Below are positions 15,871-24,169 of a DNA stretch of 64,000 nucleotides, piece by piece. The notes under the pieces were generated by a model. The model searched no databases, was not told where the DNA came from, and was given only the letters and a program-made list of their open reading frames with translations. A program made the position numbers and the translations under genes. The stretch is from Phycisphaerales bacterium. Its GTDB lineage: Bacteria > Planctomycetota > Phycisphaerae > UBA1845 > UTPLA1. Each line of letters starts with the position of its first letter. Positions within the stretch are counted from its first letter, which is position 1. The stretch is from the NCBI GenBank assembly GCA_022360095.1, contig JAKSDK010000778.1, positions 62,001 to 126,000 of the forward strand. The letters are read 5' to 3'.

Positions 15871-17576
15871 TGCGCACCGCCCTGATCCTCGCCGCCCATG
15901 GTTCCGGCGACGGTTCGGCGGCCAATCAACTGGTGCGCAGTCTCGCGCAACAATTGGACTCCGACGAACTGTTTCATGAAGTCAAAGCGGCATTCAATCT
16001 CGGTGCGCCGAAGTTTGCGGATGCTTTGAATGATATTCGCTCGGATCGTGTCGTCATCGTGCCGGTGATGACCAGTGACGGGTATTTTCGCGACGTGATT
16101 CTCCCTCGCGAGCTTGCTCGAAGTCGGCGTTTTGCAGACGTCGAGCTTCATCTCACCGCGCCCGTGGGGACGCATGCCGGTGTTGCGGACATCCTGGCGC
16201 GCCGGGCTGAAGACGCACTGGGCATGTTTGAACTCGATCGCCATGATACGGCAGTCATTATTGTCGGTCATGGCACTGAACGGCACGGTCGAAGCCGCGC
16301 GGCCACGATATCCTGGCGCGATGTGCTTGAAGACAAATCGATTTTCGCCCGGGTAGAGGCGGCCTTTCTTGATGAGTCTCCGCGCGTTGAGGACCTGACC
16401 GACTTGGCGGAAAAGAACTTGGTCGTGATTCCATTCTTGATCGGCGGTGGGCATCACGCCACGCGTGACATTCCCGTACGGATGGGGCTGGAGCCCTCGG
16501 CAGACGGGGCGTTGCCGCTGGCCGGTTCGGTGGATGGGCGATTCGTAGTGTGTACGGATGCGCTTGGTGGTGATTCCGCATTGGTTGGCGTGATTCGGGA
16601 TTTGGCGACGAACCTCCCCCAGCCCGTCGTTGGCAAGAAGAAGAGAAGAACGGACCAGCCTCAGCGACTTCTTAAGAGGCGAGTGCTTCGTCTTGGTTCG
16701 CGCCGCAGCGCGCTGGCGCTTTGGCAGGCACGGTATGTGGCTGAGCAGCTTCTAGAGTTGGGCTGCAACGTCGAGGTTGTGGAGATCGACACATCCGGTG
16801 ATCGCGATCTGAATCGTCCCATTCATGAACTTGGTTCTTCTGCGCCTTTTTCGGATGACATCGAGCAGGCGCTCTTGGAAAACGAAATTGATCTTGCGGT
16901 TCATAGCCTCAAGGACTTGGCCGTCAAATCGCCCGACGGTTTGACCGTCGCGGCGGTGTTGAAGCGCGGTGATGCGCGAGAGACGCTTGTTTCTCGTGAG
17001 AATGCCAAACTGATCGAATTGCCTGTCGGCGCGGTCATCGGTACGAGCAGCCCCCGGCGAGCGGCCCAGATTCGACGTTTTCGTCCTGACCTTCGTGTTG
17101 CGCCGATTCGCGGGCCTGTGGAAGATCGTGTTCGTCAGGTACGGCGTGGGGATTTCGATGCTGCGGTGCTGGCGGCGGCCGGTTTGGAGCGACTTGGACT
17201 TTCGCACGAAGCTGCCGAGATGTTTTCGTTGGATGAGTTCGTTCCGGCTCCGGCCCAAGCCGCGTTGGCGGTGCAGACCCGTGCGGGTGACGACGAAATT
17301 TTGAGTCAATTCAAATCTCTGGACCATTTGTCAACACGCCGCGCCGTGACGGCGGAGCTCGAATTTCTTCGTCCCTTCGAGTCGCGCATCGACGTGGTGG
17401 CGGCGGCCTACGGGACGTCGCAAGCCGTGATACGCCTGCATTCGCGCTTGCTGACGTCGACAGGCGAATTGTTGTGGGACATGATTTTAGAAGGCGAGGA
17501 TCCTAATAAACTTGCCGCCGTGGCGCTGAAGAAGGCCATGACAAGCGCCCATTCGTTCCTGGAGGTCGGTTCATGA
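15867..17576 (+). CDS. Fusion: CbiX/SirB-type chelatase and porphobilinogen deaminase-like domain
   Basis: A 569-residue fusion. Residues 1-255 resemble a two-repeat CbiX/SirB chelatase: LILAAHGSG in the first half, VIIVGHGTERHG and VIPFLIGGGHHATRD in the second, providing His ligands for Fe or Co insertion into sirohydrochlorin. From about residue 272 the protein is HemC-like: LRLGSRRSALALWQA, DLAVHSLKDLA, GTSSPRRAAQIRR, RGDFDAAVLAAAGLERLG. The Cys that carries the dipyrromethane cofactor is missing: the expected LEGGCQVP reads FESRIDVV near residue 508, and the only Cys of this half lies early in it. The GNVxTR motif reads GPVEDR. The start overlaps the hemA stop. The domain may be a divergent active enzyme or degenerate. 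Confidence 0.9.
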   Translation: MMRTALILAAHGSGDGSAANQLVRSLAQQLDSDELFHEVKAAFNLGAPKFADALNDIRSDRVVIVPVMTSDGYFRDVILPRELARSRRFADVELHLTAPVGTHAGVADILARRAEDALGMFELDRHDTAVIIVGHGTERHGRSRAATISWRDVLEDKSIFARVEAAFLDESPRVEDLTDLAEKNLVVIPFLIGGGHHATRDIPVRMGLEPSADGALPLAGSVDGRFVVCTDALGGDSALVGVIRDLATNLPQPVVGKKKRRTDQPQRLLKRRVLRLGSRRSALALWQARYVAEQLLELGCNVEVVEIDTSGDRDLNRPIHELGSSAPFSDDIEQALLENEIDLAVHSLKDLAVKSPDGLTVAAVLKRGDARETLVSRENAKLIELPVGAVIGTSSPRRAAQIRRFRPDLRVAPIRGPVEDRVRQVRRGDFDAAVLAAAGLERLGLSHEAAEMFSLDEFVPAPAQAALAVQTRAGDDEILSQFKSLDHLSTRRAVTAELEFLRPFESRIDVVAAAYGTSQAVIRLHSRLLTSTGELLWDMILEGEDPNKLAAVALKKAMTSAHSFLEVGS

Positions 17577-19117
17577 GCCGTTCGGTTGGGATCGTCTACC
17601 TGGTCGGAGCCGGTCCCGGCGATCCGGGTCTCATCACGGTCAAGGGGCTCGAATGCCTTCGTTCGGCGGACGTGATCCTGCACGATCGTTTGACCCCGCT
17701 GGCCTTACTGGAGGAGGCCAAGGTGGGTTGCGAAATCGTCGATGTGGGGAAGACGCCGGGTTGTACTTCTTTTTCTCAGGCTGAGATTTGCGCGTTGATG
17801 GTCGAGAAAGCGCGGCAGGGCCACGTGATTGTTCGACTCAAGGGCGGTGATCCATTCGTGTTCGGCCGCGGCTTGGAGGAGCTTTCGGCATGCCGGGAGG
17901 GTGGGATCGACTGTGTGGTCGTGCCCGGTGTGACCAGTGCCGTGGGCGTGCCCGCTTCGGTTGGGGTTCCGGTGACCCATCGAAAAGCCGGCCGTTCCTT
18001 CGTCGTTGTGACGGGGAGAACGGATGACGACGCCGAATTGCCGCCGCACGATTACAAAGCCCTGGCCGGAATCGATACGATTGTCTTGTTGATGGGGCGA
18101 TCGAATCTAAAACGAATTGCCGAGGCCCTGATTGCTGCCGGTCGCGATCCCGTCACGCCGGTGGTTTGTATCGCCTCCGGTACAACAGATCGAGAGCGGT
18201 CCGTCACGGCGACGCTGGAGACGATCGCCGAGGCGGCAAGCCGGGAGGATTTGCAGTCGCCTGCCGTGACGGTGATTGGGGAAACGGCGGCGTTTGCCGA
18301 GGAACATTTGGCATGGTCATTACGCCGAGCTGATGGTCGCTCGTTGGCCGGCAGGCGCGTCGTGATTACGCAGGCGCTCTCTTCGTCGTCCGAATTGCAG
18401 CGGCTCTTGCGCGTCGCGGGAGCGCGCGTGGTGCATTGCCCGCTGATTCAGATTACTTATCCCGAGCGGACACCTGAGCTTGATGATGTTTTCGAAAAGC
18501 TCTCCGATGTTGATTGGGTGGTGTTTTCCTCGGTTCATGGCGTTCGCGGTTTTTGGCGGTGTCTGGATATGCAGGGCCTCGATGCTCGTGCGATCGGTCG
18601 ATGTCAGGTTGCAGCGTTGGGGCCGGGGACGGCTCGCGCACTCGAGCGTTACGGCGTCCATGCGGATTTGATCCCGGATGTCGCCACGGCGGAGTATCTG
18701 GTCGATGCGATTCTTCTGCGCGAGCGTCTCAGATTACAGTCGGGCTCTTTGAAGGTTCTGTTTCCTCACGGCAATCTGGCGCTGCCGACGGTCGCCGACG
18801 GACTTCGCGCCGCCGGGGCGGATGTGAGAGAAGCCGTGATTTATGTCACGGAAGATGCGACGCCGTCTCCGTCCGTCCTGGACCAAGTGAAGGTCGGCGT
18901 TGACGCGATTCTGTTTTGCAGTCCGTCGGCGGTTCAACGTTTCGCGAAATTGGCGCTGGCGTCGCCGGGTGCCGTTCTTGGTTGTATCGGTCCGACGACG
19001 GCCGCCGCCGCGAGTGAGCTGGGTTATTCGGTCGATATCATTCCGGATCGTCCTGGATCAGCCGGTTTGGTTGATGCACTGGCCGATCATTTTCAGATGA
19101 CGGGAGTGGAGACATGA
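17573..19117 (+). CDS. Fusion: uroporphyrinogen-III C-methyltransferase and uroporphyrinogen-III synthase
   Basis: Bifunctional CobA-HemD protein of 514 residues. The N-terminal half (about 1-250) is an SAM-dependent methyltransferase with YLVGAGPGDPGLITVKG, VIRLKGGDPFVFGRGLEE and VPGVTSA, making precorrin-2 from uroporphyrinogen III. The C-terminal half (about 258-514), beginning at GRRVVITQALSSS, is a HemD domain that closes and inverts ring D of hydroxymethylbilane, with the loosely conserved DWVVFSSVHGVRGF and AILFCSPSAVQRF segments. The fusion is known in several phyla. It overlaps its neighbours on both sides by 4 bases. No precorrin-2 dehydrogenase domain (CysG-B/SirC) is attached, although siroheme synthesis needs it. 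Confidence 0.95.
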   Translation: MSRSVGIVYLVGAGPGDPGLITVKGLECLRSADVILHDRLTPLALLEEAKVGCEIVDVGKTPGCTSFSQAEICALMVEKARQGHVIVRLKGGDPFVFGRGLEELSACREGGIDCVVVPGVTSAVGVPASVGVPVTHRKAGRSFVVVTGRTDDDAELPPHDYKALAGIDTIVLLMGRSNLKRIAEALIAAGRDPVTPVVCIASGTTDRERSVTATLETIAEAASREDLQSPAVTVIGETAAFAEEHLAWSLRRADGRSLAGRRVVITQALSSSSELQRLLRVAGARVVHCPLIQITYPERTPELDDVFEKLSDVDWVVFSSVHGVRGFWRCLDMQGLDARAIGRCQVAALGPGTARALERYGVHADLIPDVATAEYLVDAILLRERLRLQSGSLKVLFPHGNLALPTVADGLRAAGADVREAVIYVTEDATPSPSVLDQVKVGVDAILFCSPSAVQRFAKLALASPGAVLGCIGPTTAAAASELGYSVDIIPDRPGSAGLVDALADHFQMTGVET

Positions 19118-20097
19118 AACCGATCGCTCGTCGGATGCGGCGGATGAGAAGAAGTGAAGCGATTCGGGCGATGATGCGCGAGACGCAGCTAAGTGCAGCG
19201 GATTTCATTTATCCATTGTTCGTGGCGGAGGTGGGGAGCGATGCCGGCCCAGTGGCGTCGATGCCGGGCGTCGAGCGACATTCGCTGGAGTCACTGCCTC
19301 GTGAACTCGAGGAGGTCTCCGGTCTCGGCATTCCGTCGGTGATGCTGTTCGGCATCCCAGTGCACAAGGATTCGGCGGGCAGTCAGGCCTATGCTGAGAG
19401 CGGCGTGATTTGTCAGGCGATTCGACGGGTCAAAGAGACCTGGTCCGATCTTGTTGTTGTCGCGGACGTGTGTTTGTGTGAATACACGGACCACGGGCAT
19501 TGCGGCGTGGTGCGCGGTGAGACGATCGAAAACGACGAGACGCTGGACGTGCTGGCTCGGACGGCGACGGCATACGCAACTGCAGGGGCGGACGTCGTTG
19601 CACCCAGCGGCATGATGGACGGCATGGTCTCCGCGATTCGACAGGCACTGGATGAGTCATCTTTTCAGGACGTCGGAATTCTTTCTTATGCCGTAAAATA
19701 TGCCTCGGCCTTTTATGGCCCTTTCCGTGATGCGGCGGCCTGCGCACCGAAGTTCGGTGACCGCCGAACGCACCAGATGGACCCGGCCAACGCAAACGAG
19801 GCACTGGCTGAGGTCGATCTCGATATTACGGAGGGGGCCGACATGGTCATGGTGAAGCCCGCGATGCCCTATCTGGATGTGGTTCGGCGATTGCGCGAGC
19901 GTTATCCGGCCGTGCCGTTGGCAGCCTATCAGGTCAGCGGTGAGTACAGCATGATCAAGGCGGCGGCCGCTCAGGGTTGGCTGGATGAGCGCAAGGTCGC
20001 TATGGAATCTCTGCTTGCCATCAAACGCGCCGGCGCGGATATTATCATTTCCTATTTTGCGAAAGAGGCCGTGAGATGGCTTCATGGAACAGATTGA
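19114..20097 (+). CDS. hemB: Delta-aminolevulinic acid dehydratase (porphobilinogen synthase)
   Basis: Condenses two molecules of 5-aminolevulinate to porphobilinogen. The 327-residue length is normal. The metal site DVCLCEYTDHGHCG has the Cys residues of a zinc-dependent enzyme. The two active-site lysines lie in SYAVKYASAFYGPFRDAA and VMVKPAMPYLD. The N-terminal arm RMRRMRRSEAIRAMMRET is the usual oligomerisation arm. The ATG overlaps the cobA-hemD stop (ATGA). It works between HemL and HemC in this same operon. Confidence 0.97.
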   Translation: MKPIARRMRRMRRSEAIRAMMRETQLSAADFIYPLFVAEVGSDAGPVASMPGVERHSLESLPRELEEVSGLGIPSVMLFGIPVHKDSAGSQAYAESGVICQAIRRVKETWSDLVVVADVCLCEYTDHGHCGVVRGETIENDETLDVLARTATAYATAGADVVAPSGMMDGMVSAIRQALDESSFQDVGILSYAVKYASAFYGPFRDAAACAPKFGDRRTHQMDPANANEALAEVDLDITEGADMVMVKPAMPYLDVVRRLRERYPAVPLAAYQVSGEYSMIKAAAAQGWLDERKVAMESLLAIKRAGADIIISYFAKEAVRWLHGTD

Positions 20098-20106
20098 TAC
20101 CGGCCG

Positions 20107-21408
20107 ATGAACACGCCGATTTCGGAATCGCAACGCCTTTTTGAACTTGCCCAGGGTCTGATGCCGGGCGGGGTTAACTCACCGGTTCGTGCTTTTTGCA
20201 GCGTGGGGGGGACACCGCGGTTTATTCAATCCGCGCAGGGATGCCTTTTGACCGACGTCGATGGGAACCGGTACATCGACTACGTCGGCTCCTGGGGTGC
20301 GATGATCGCCGGTCACGCCGCGTCAGAAGTCGTTAGAGCGGTGGAGGAGACGCTTCGCCGGGGGACGAGCTTCGGCACGCCGACAATGCTGGAGGTCGAA
20401 CTCGCGCAGGAGATCGTTGCGCGTGTCCCTTCCGTCGAGAAGGTTCGCATGGTCAATTCCGGAACCGAGGCGGTCATGAGCGCGATTCGATTGGCAAGGG
20501 CGGCAACGGGTCGGAATAAGATCGTCAAATTCGCCGGTTGTTATCACGGACATTTCGATTCACTCTTGGTGCAGGCAGGTTCCGGGGTTGCGACACTGGG
20601 GCTTCCGGATTCACCGGGTGTGCCTTGTGAGACGGTCTGCCATACGTTGACGGCGGATTTTAATGATCTCGATTCGGTACAAGCCCTCTTTAAGGAGCTT
20701 GGAACTGAAATTGCGGCCGTGCTCGTGGAACCGGTGGCCGGAAACATGGGCGTCGTGCCTCCCGCAGCGGGTTTTCTCTCCGGGCTTCGTGAAATCACGG
20801 TCGAGTCAGGCGCGTTGCTGGTTTTTGACGAAGTGATGACCGGCTTTCGTGTTTCTCGCGGCGGGGCACAGGAACTGTACGGTGTCATGCCGGATCTGAC
20901 CACGTTCGGAAAAGTGATCGGTGGGGGGGTTCCAGTCGGCGCCTACGGCGGCTCGAAGGAGCTGATGGCTCAGATTGCCCCCGAGGGGGCGGTGTATCAA
21001 GCGGGGACGTTGTCCGGGAATCCGCTCGCGATGGCCGCGGGTCTGGCGACACTTCGCCTGCTTGACGAGGATACATACCGCCGTCTTGAATTGAAATCGG
21101 CGCGACTGAAAGAGAGCATCGATGAATTGCTTCGCGATGCTGAAATCCAAGCTGTCGTGCAACGTGTCGGTTCGATGCTCACGCTGTTCTTCGATACGAA
21201 GGCCGTTCGATGTTTTTCAGACGCGGCCCGTGCGAACCATGCCCGCTTTGCCGATTTTTTTCAGAACATGCTACGCCATGGTGTTCATTTGCCGCCCAGC
21301 GGGTATGAAGCGTGGTTTCTCTCGCTGGCCCATGATGATGCTGTCGTCGAGGCGACGCTGGAGGCGGTACGCAAGTCGCTCCATGGATCGTCCGTTCATT
21401 CAGGTTGA
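20107..21408 (+). CDS. hemL: Glutamate-1-semialdehyde 2,1-aminomutase
   Basis: PLP enzyme that turns glutamate-1-semialdehyde, made by HemA, into 5-aminolevulinate. The 433 residues match the family. Visible motifs are MPGGVNSPVRAF near the start, NSGTEAVMSAIRLARAATGR, FAGCYHGHFDSLLVQAGSG, LLVFDEVMTGFRV and the PLP lysine in TTFGKVIGGGVPVGAYGG. It starts 9 bases after the hemB stop. With hemA, hemB, hemC-like and hemD all present, the operon covers every step from Glu-tRNA to uroporphyrinogen III. Confidence 0.97.
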   Translation: MNTPISESQRLFELAQGLMPGGVNSPVRAFCSVGGTPRFIQSAQGCLLTDVDGNRYIDYVGSWGAMIAGHAASEVVRAVEETLRRGTSFGTPTMLEVELAQEIVARVPSVEKVRMVNSGTEAVMSAIRLARAATGRNKIVKFAGCYHGHFDSLLVQAGSGVATLGLPDSPGVPCETVCHTLTADFNDLDSVQALFKELGTEIAAVLVEPVAGNMGVVPPAAGFLSGLREITVESGALLVFDEVMTGFRVSRGGAQELYGVMPDLTTFGKVIGGGVPVGAYGGSKELMAQIAPEGAVYQAGTLSGNPLAMAAGLATLRLLDEDTYRRLELKSARLKESIDELLRDAEIQAVVQRVGSMLTLFFDTKAVRCFSDAARANHARFADFFQNMLRHGVHLPPSGYEAWFLSLAHDDAVVEATLEAVRKSLHGSSVHSG

Positions 21409-21439
21409 CCTTGTTTCGCGACGCTTCGAGAATACGGGC

Positions 21440-22060
21440 ATGGCAGAAGGTGCGGACCTACCATTGCGGTACCAGACGCCCGACGTATGGGCGGCGCAGG
21501 TTCTTCGCGATCCGGCCGCACTCTTGAATGATCATGCCCATTTGGAAAAGAAGGCCGCGGCCAATGCTCTGGAGCTGTTGAATCGATGGCCTGAACCGAA
21601 TCCGCCGGAATATTGGGTGGAGAAGATGACGGCCATTGCCAGAGACGAGGTGGAGCACCTTGCGGTCGTGTCTCGACTTCTCGCACGGCGGGGTGGGCGG
21701 CTGACAAAATATCATCGGAATCCGTATGCACAGGCATTGCGTGAATTGGTCCGACGCGGAACGGGTGTGTCGGAACTACTCGATCGGTTGATGGTCTCGG
21801 CACTGATCGAGGCACGGTCCTGTGAACGGTTCGAGGTCCTCTCGCGAAATTGTGGTGACGCCGAGCTGGCCAAGCTTTATTCGGAGTTGTGGGCTTCGGA
21901 GAACGGGCACTATCGTATTTTTATTGACCTGGCGCGACAGTTGCCGGAGATGCGCGACGTTGAGGGGCGTTGGTCGGAGCTGCTGGACGCAGAGGCTGCA
22001 ATCATCACCGCCCAATCACCGGGGCCGCGGATGCATAGTTGTCCTGCGAACGTTGGATAG
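21440..22060 (+). CDS. MiaE-like tRNA 2-methylthio-isopentenyl-adenosine hydroxylase
   Basis: Probable non-heme di-iron hydroxylase acting on ms2i6A37 of tRNA. The carboxylate/His ligands appear in order: DHAHLEKKAAANAL, RDEVEHLAVVSRLL, EARSCERFEVLS and SENGHYRIFIDLA, the E, ExxH, E, ExxH pattern of MiaE and the ferritin-like fold. From the ATG at 21440 it has 206 residues. An in-frame ATG at 21383 would overlap hemL by 26 bases and has no well-placed ribosome binding site. It is the last gene of the operon before a terminator hairpin. A role in sulfur or heme metabolism is not obvious, though its tRNA substrate is thiomethylated. Confidence 0.82.
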   Translation: MAEGADLPLRYQTPDVWAAQVLRDPAALLNDHAHLEKKAAANALELLNRWPEPNPPEYWVEKMTAIARDEVEHLAVVSRLLARRGGRLTKYHRNPYAQALRELVRRGTGVSELLDRLMVSALIEARSCERFEVLSRNCGDAELAKLYSELWASENGHYRIFIDLARQLPEMRDVEGRWSELLDAEAAIITAQSPGPRMHSCPANVG

Positions 22061-22079
22061 AACGGGTTAACTCGTGAAT

Positions 22080-22103
22080 CCCGGGTAGGCCTGCCCGGGG
22101 CTT
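22080..22103. terminator. GC-rich terminator hairpin, copy C of the CCCGGG family
   Basis: CCCGGGTAGG and CCTGCCCGGG form a near-perfect stem followed by GCTTTC. It lies between convergent stops (miaE-like and mrr-like) and resembles the hairpins at 1517-1541 and 1444-1473, so it may terminate the cys-hem operon. Confidence 0.6.
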
Positions 22104-23006
22104 TCAGTCTTGGGGTGGGGCCAGGAACGCGATTTTTCGGAGCGGTAACATGGCTTTGTCTTCCTCGGCCAATTTGTCGTAATACGTTTCCCATAGGTCC
22201 ATGAGGCGGTCGAGATCGAGCGTTTCAATGTGCATGGGTGAATGTCGAACTTCGCCGTAGGCGTCGGCCGTGAAACCTGCCGTGGAGACGAACAGGCCGG
22301 TGTCCCCTTTCTTGTTAAGCAAACTCGCCATTTCACGGACTTCTTTGGCGCTGACCTTGGCTTCGCGGCGATGTTTGACCTGGACCTTGATTCGAGGCTC
22401 CACCGTACCGAAGGGGTCACGATAAGCCAGAATGTCGATGCCTCCGTCACGACCGGGTGGTGCGACAAAAGGGGTGTGGTATCCCATACTGCGTAGCAAT
22501 GCTGCAACGAGATCCTGGAACTCATAGGCGTCCATCGCATGAATGTGTTCCTGGATAGCGGTATGGGCGAGATCGACCGCTTGCTCAAATGCGGCCGTGG
22601 AACGGGTGATGGCGTTTTCCTCATCGACGCCTTCGTCATCGATGGGGGGCGACAGGCCTTTCAATTGTTGTGATTCCCATTGTCGGTATCCATCGTCCAA
22701 TGCCTCGTAAAGTTGCTTGACCTCGAGTTGGACGTGTTTTTGCCCCTGCTTGGTGAGGTACCAGATTCCCCGGCCTTTGCGCAGCCATCCGGCCTTGACG
22801 AGGCGGACTGAATCGAACTGGAGCGACTTCTGCCATCGAATCATCCCCGATCTCTCAAGGCGGACGGATTCATGTGAGGTGGGTCGCAAGCGGCGTTTGA
22901 CTTCGTGCATGACATGGCGCGATGACATTTCGCACCCGTGGTCGTTCAAGACTTCAAGTGCACATTTCACAAACAAAGGGCGCCGGCTTGACGTTTTCGT
23001 GGACAT
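22104..23006 (-). CDS. Mrr-type restriction endonuclease
   Basis: About 300 residues. The N-terminal half is a winged-helix Mrr_N-like domain (LFVKCALEVLNDHG through LVKAGWLRKGRGIWYLTKQGQ). The C-terminal half is a PD-(D/E)xK nuclease with YEFQDLVAALLRSMGY, PPGRDGGIDILAYRDPFG and RIKVQVKHRR, giving the catalytic Asp and QxK. Mrr enzymes cut methylated or stress-damaged DNA and do not need a partner methylase, which fits its solitary position. The start is uncertain: ATG at 23006 or 23021, neither with a clear ribosome binding site. Confidence 0.87.
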   Translation of the reverse strand: MSTKTSSRRPLFVKCALEVLNDHGCEMSSRHVMHEVKRRLRPTSHESVRLERSGMIRWQKSLQFDSVRLVKAGWLRKGRGIWYLTKQGQKHVQLEVKQLYEALDDGYRQWESQQLKGLSPPIDDEGVDEENAITRSTAAFEQAVDLAHTAIQEHIHAMDAYEFQDLVAALLRSMGYHTPFVAPPGRDGGIDILAYRDPFGTVEPRIKVQVKHRREAKVSAKEVREMASLLNKKGDTGLFVSTAGFTADAYGEVRHSPMHIETLDLDRLMDLWETYYDKLAEEDKAMLPLRKIAFLAPPQD

Positions 23007-23557
23007 GTCAACGACGGACATGATAACGGAAACGAATGTGTTTGTGAGGAATGCTTTAAGGATCACGAGAGCGGCGCGGCGGACGGTGGTTCGTCTCTGT
23101 CCAGCGCCCTGCCCTTTGAAGAAACCGTCCCGGCAGCAGGATTCGGCGACGATTCGCAGGATCACATGTTGCCGGAACGGGTTGTGCCTTCTGACCTCGG
23201 CAAAGCCATTGCTCATTCATTTATCCGCATCGTCCGCGGCAATTCTGACAGGAGATTCGAAAAATCAGGTGAGGGGTTGCCTGGATATGCGGCGGAAGGC
23301 AGCAATTGAGTCCTTGGGAGGGGCGCCGGGCGTATTGCCCAGGGATTGAGCTCCGACCTGGTACCACGGGTAAAAATGAGGTCGGGCTGTCCAATTTGAG
23401 AAGTTGTCGGCGGATATTTTAAGAGCCGGGTGGGATTGCACCCGGGGCAAATGGGACGGCCTACTGAGTTGTCAGGTGTGAAAGGAGGGCCTCAATCCGG
23501 GGTGGTTATGGATAAGCAGGCTCTGATATGGTTGTATACACCATTACGGAGCACCGA
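23007..23557. other. Divergent intergenic region with hairpins
   Basis: About 550 bases between the divergent mrr-like and sigma-factor genes. It contains two small hairpins, CCGGGC/GCCCAGG near 23323-23341 and CCGGGTG/CACCCGG near 23427-23447, similar in composition to the CCCGGG family. No believable open frame was found. A TATACA box near 23535 could belong to the sigma-factor promoter, but no -35 is clear. Confidence 0.45.
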
Positions 23558-24166
23558 ATGTCCACGACCCATCAGACTACAACCGCCTTGCTTGCGGGGC
23601 TTTTCGATCCTGACAACCATGCCGTCTGGGAAGAATTTCACAGCCGTTACCGGCCGATCATCCTGGCGGTGGCACGACGACTGGGTCTCAGCGAGCAGGA
23701 CGCGGCCGACGTTGCTCAGGAAACGCTGGTCAAGTTTCTTCAGGAGTATCGAGCCGGGAAATACGATCGGGATCGAGGTCGGCTTCGCACGTGGATTGTC
23801 AGCATTGCCAAGTTTCGTGTCGCGGACCTCTACCGGGCGAAGGCCCGGCAACGTGAACGGCGGGGAGAATCGGCCTTTGAAGAACTGCCGGAAGAAGACC
23901 ATCTCAACAAGATGTGGGATGAGGAATGCCGGCACGAGATTCTCCGTAGAGGTTTTCAGGAGCTTCGAGAGAGCACGAAGCTCGATGACCGAACGATCGA
24001 AGTTTTCAAACGGCTGAGCATTGATCAGCGGAAGCCGGCGGACGTTGCGGAGGAGCAGTCCATGTCGCTCGATGCAGTTTACAAAGCGAAACGGCGTTGT
24101 CTCGAGCAGCTCCGCGTGATCCTTCAAAGGCTGAATGATGCGTACGAAATACACGAGGTTGCCTGA
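23558..24166 (+). CDS. ECF-type RNA polymerase sigma factor
   Basis: A 202-residue sigma-70 family factor. Region 2 runs from FHSRYRPIILAVARRLGL through EQDAADVAQETLVKFL to DRDRGRLRTWIVSIAKFRVADLYR. Region 4 is DRTIEVFKRLSIDQRKPADVAEEQSMSLDAVYKAKRRC, with a helix-turn-helix for the -35 box. The ATG at 23558 has GGAG 6 bases upstream. It sits 3 bases before a gene encoding a zinc-finger/kinase/TPR protein, the arrangement of planctomycete ECF groups linked to Hanks kinases. The kinase protein probably controls its activity. The target regulon cannot be read here. Confidence 0.92.
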   Translation: MSTTHQTTTALLAGLFDPDNHAVWEEFHSRYRPIILAVARRLGLSEQDAADVAQETLVKFLQEYRAGKYDRDRGRLRTWIVSIAKFRVADLYRAKARQRERRGESAFEELPEEDHLNKMWDEECRHEILRRGFQELRESTKLDDRTIEVFKRLSIDQRKPADVAEEQSMSLDAVYKAKRRCLEQLRVILQRLNDAYEIHEVA

Positions 24167-24169
24167 GCC

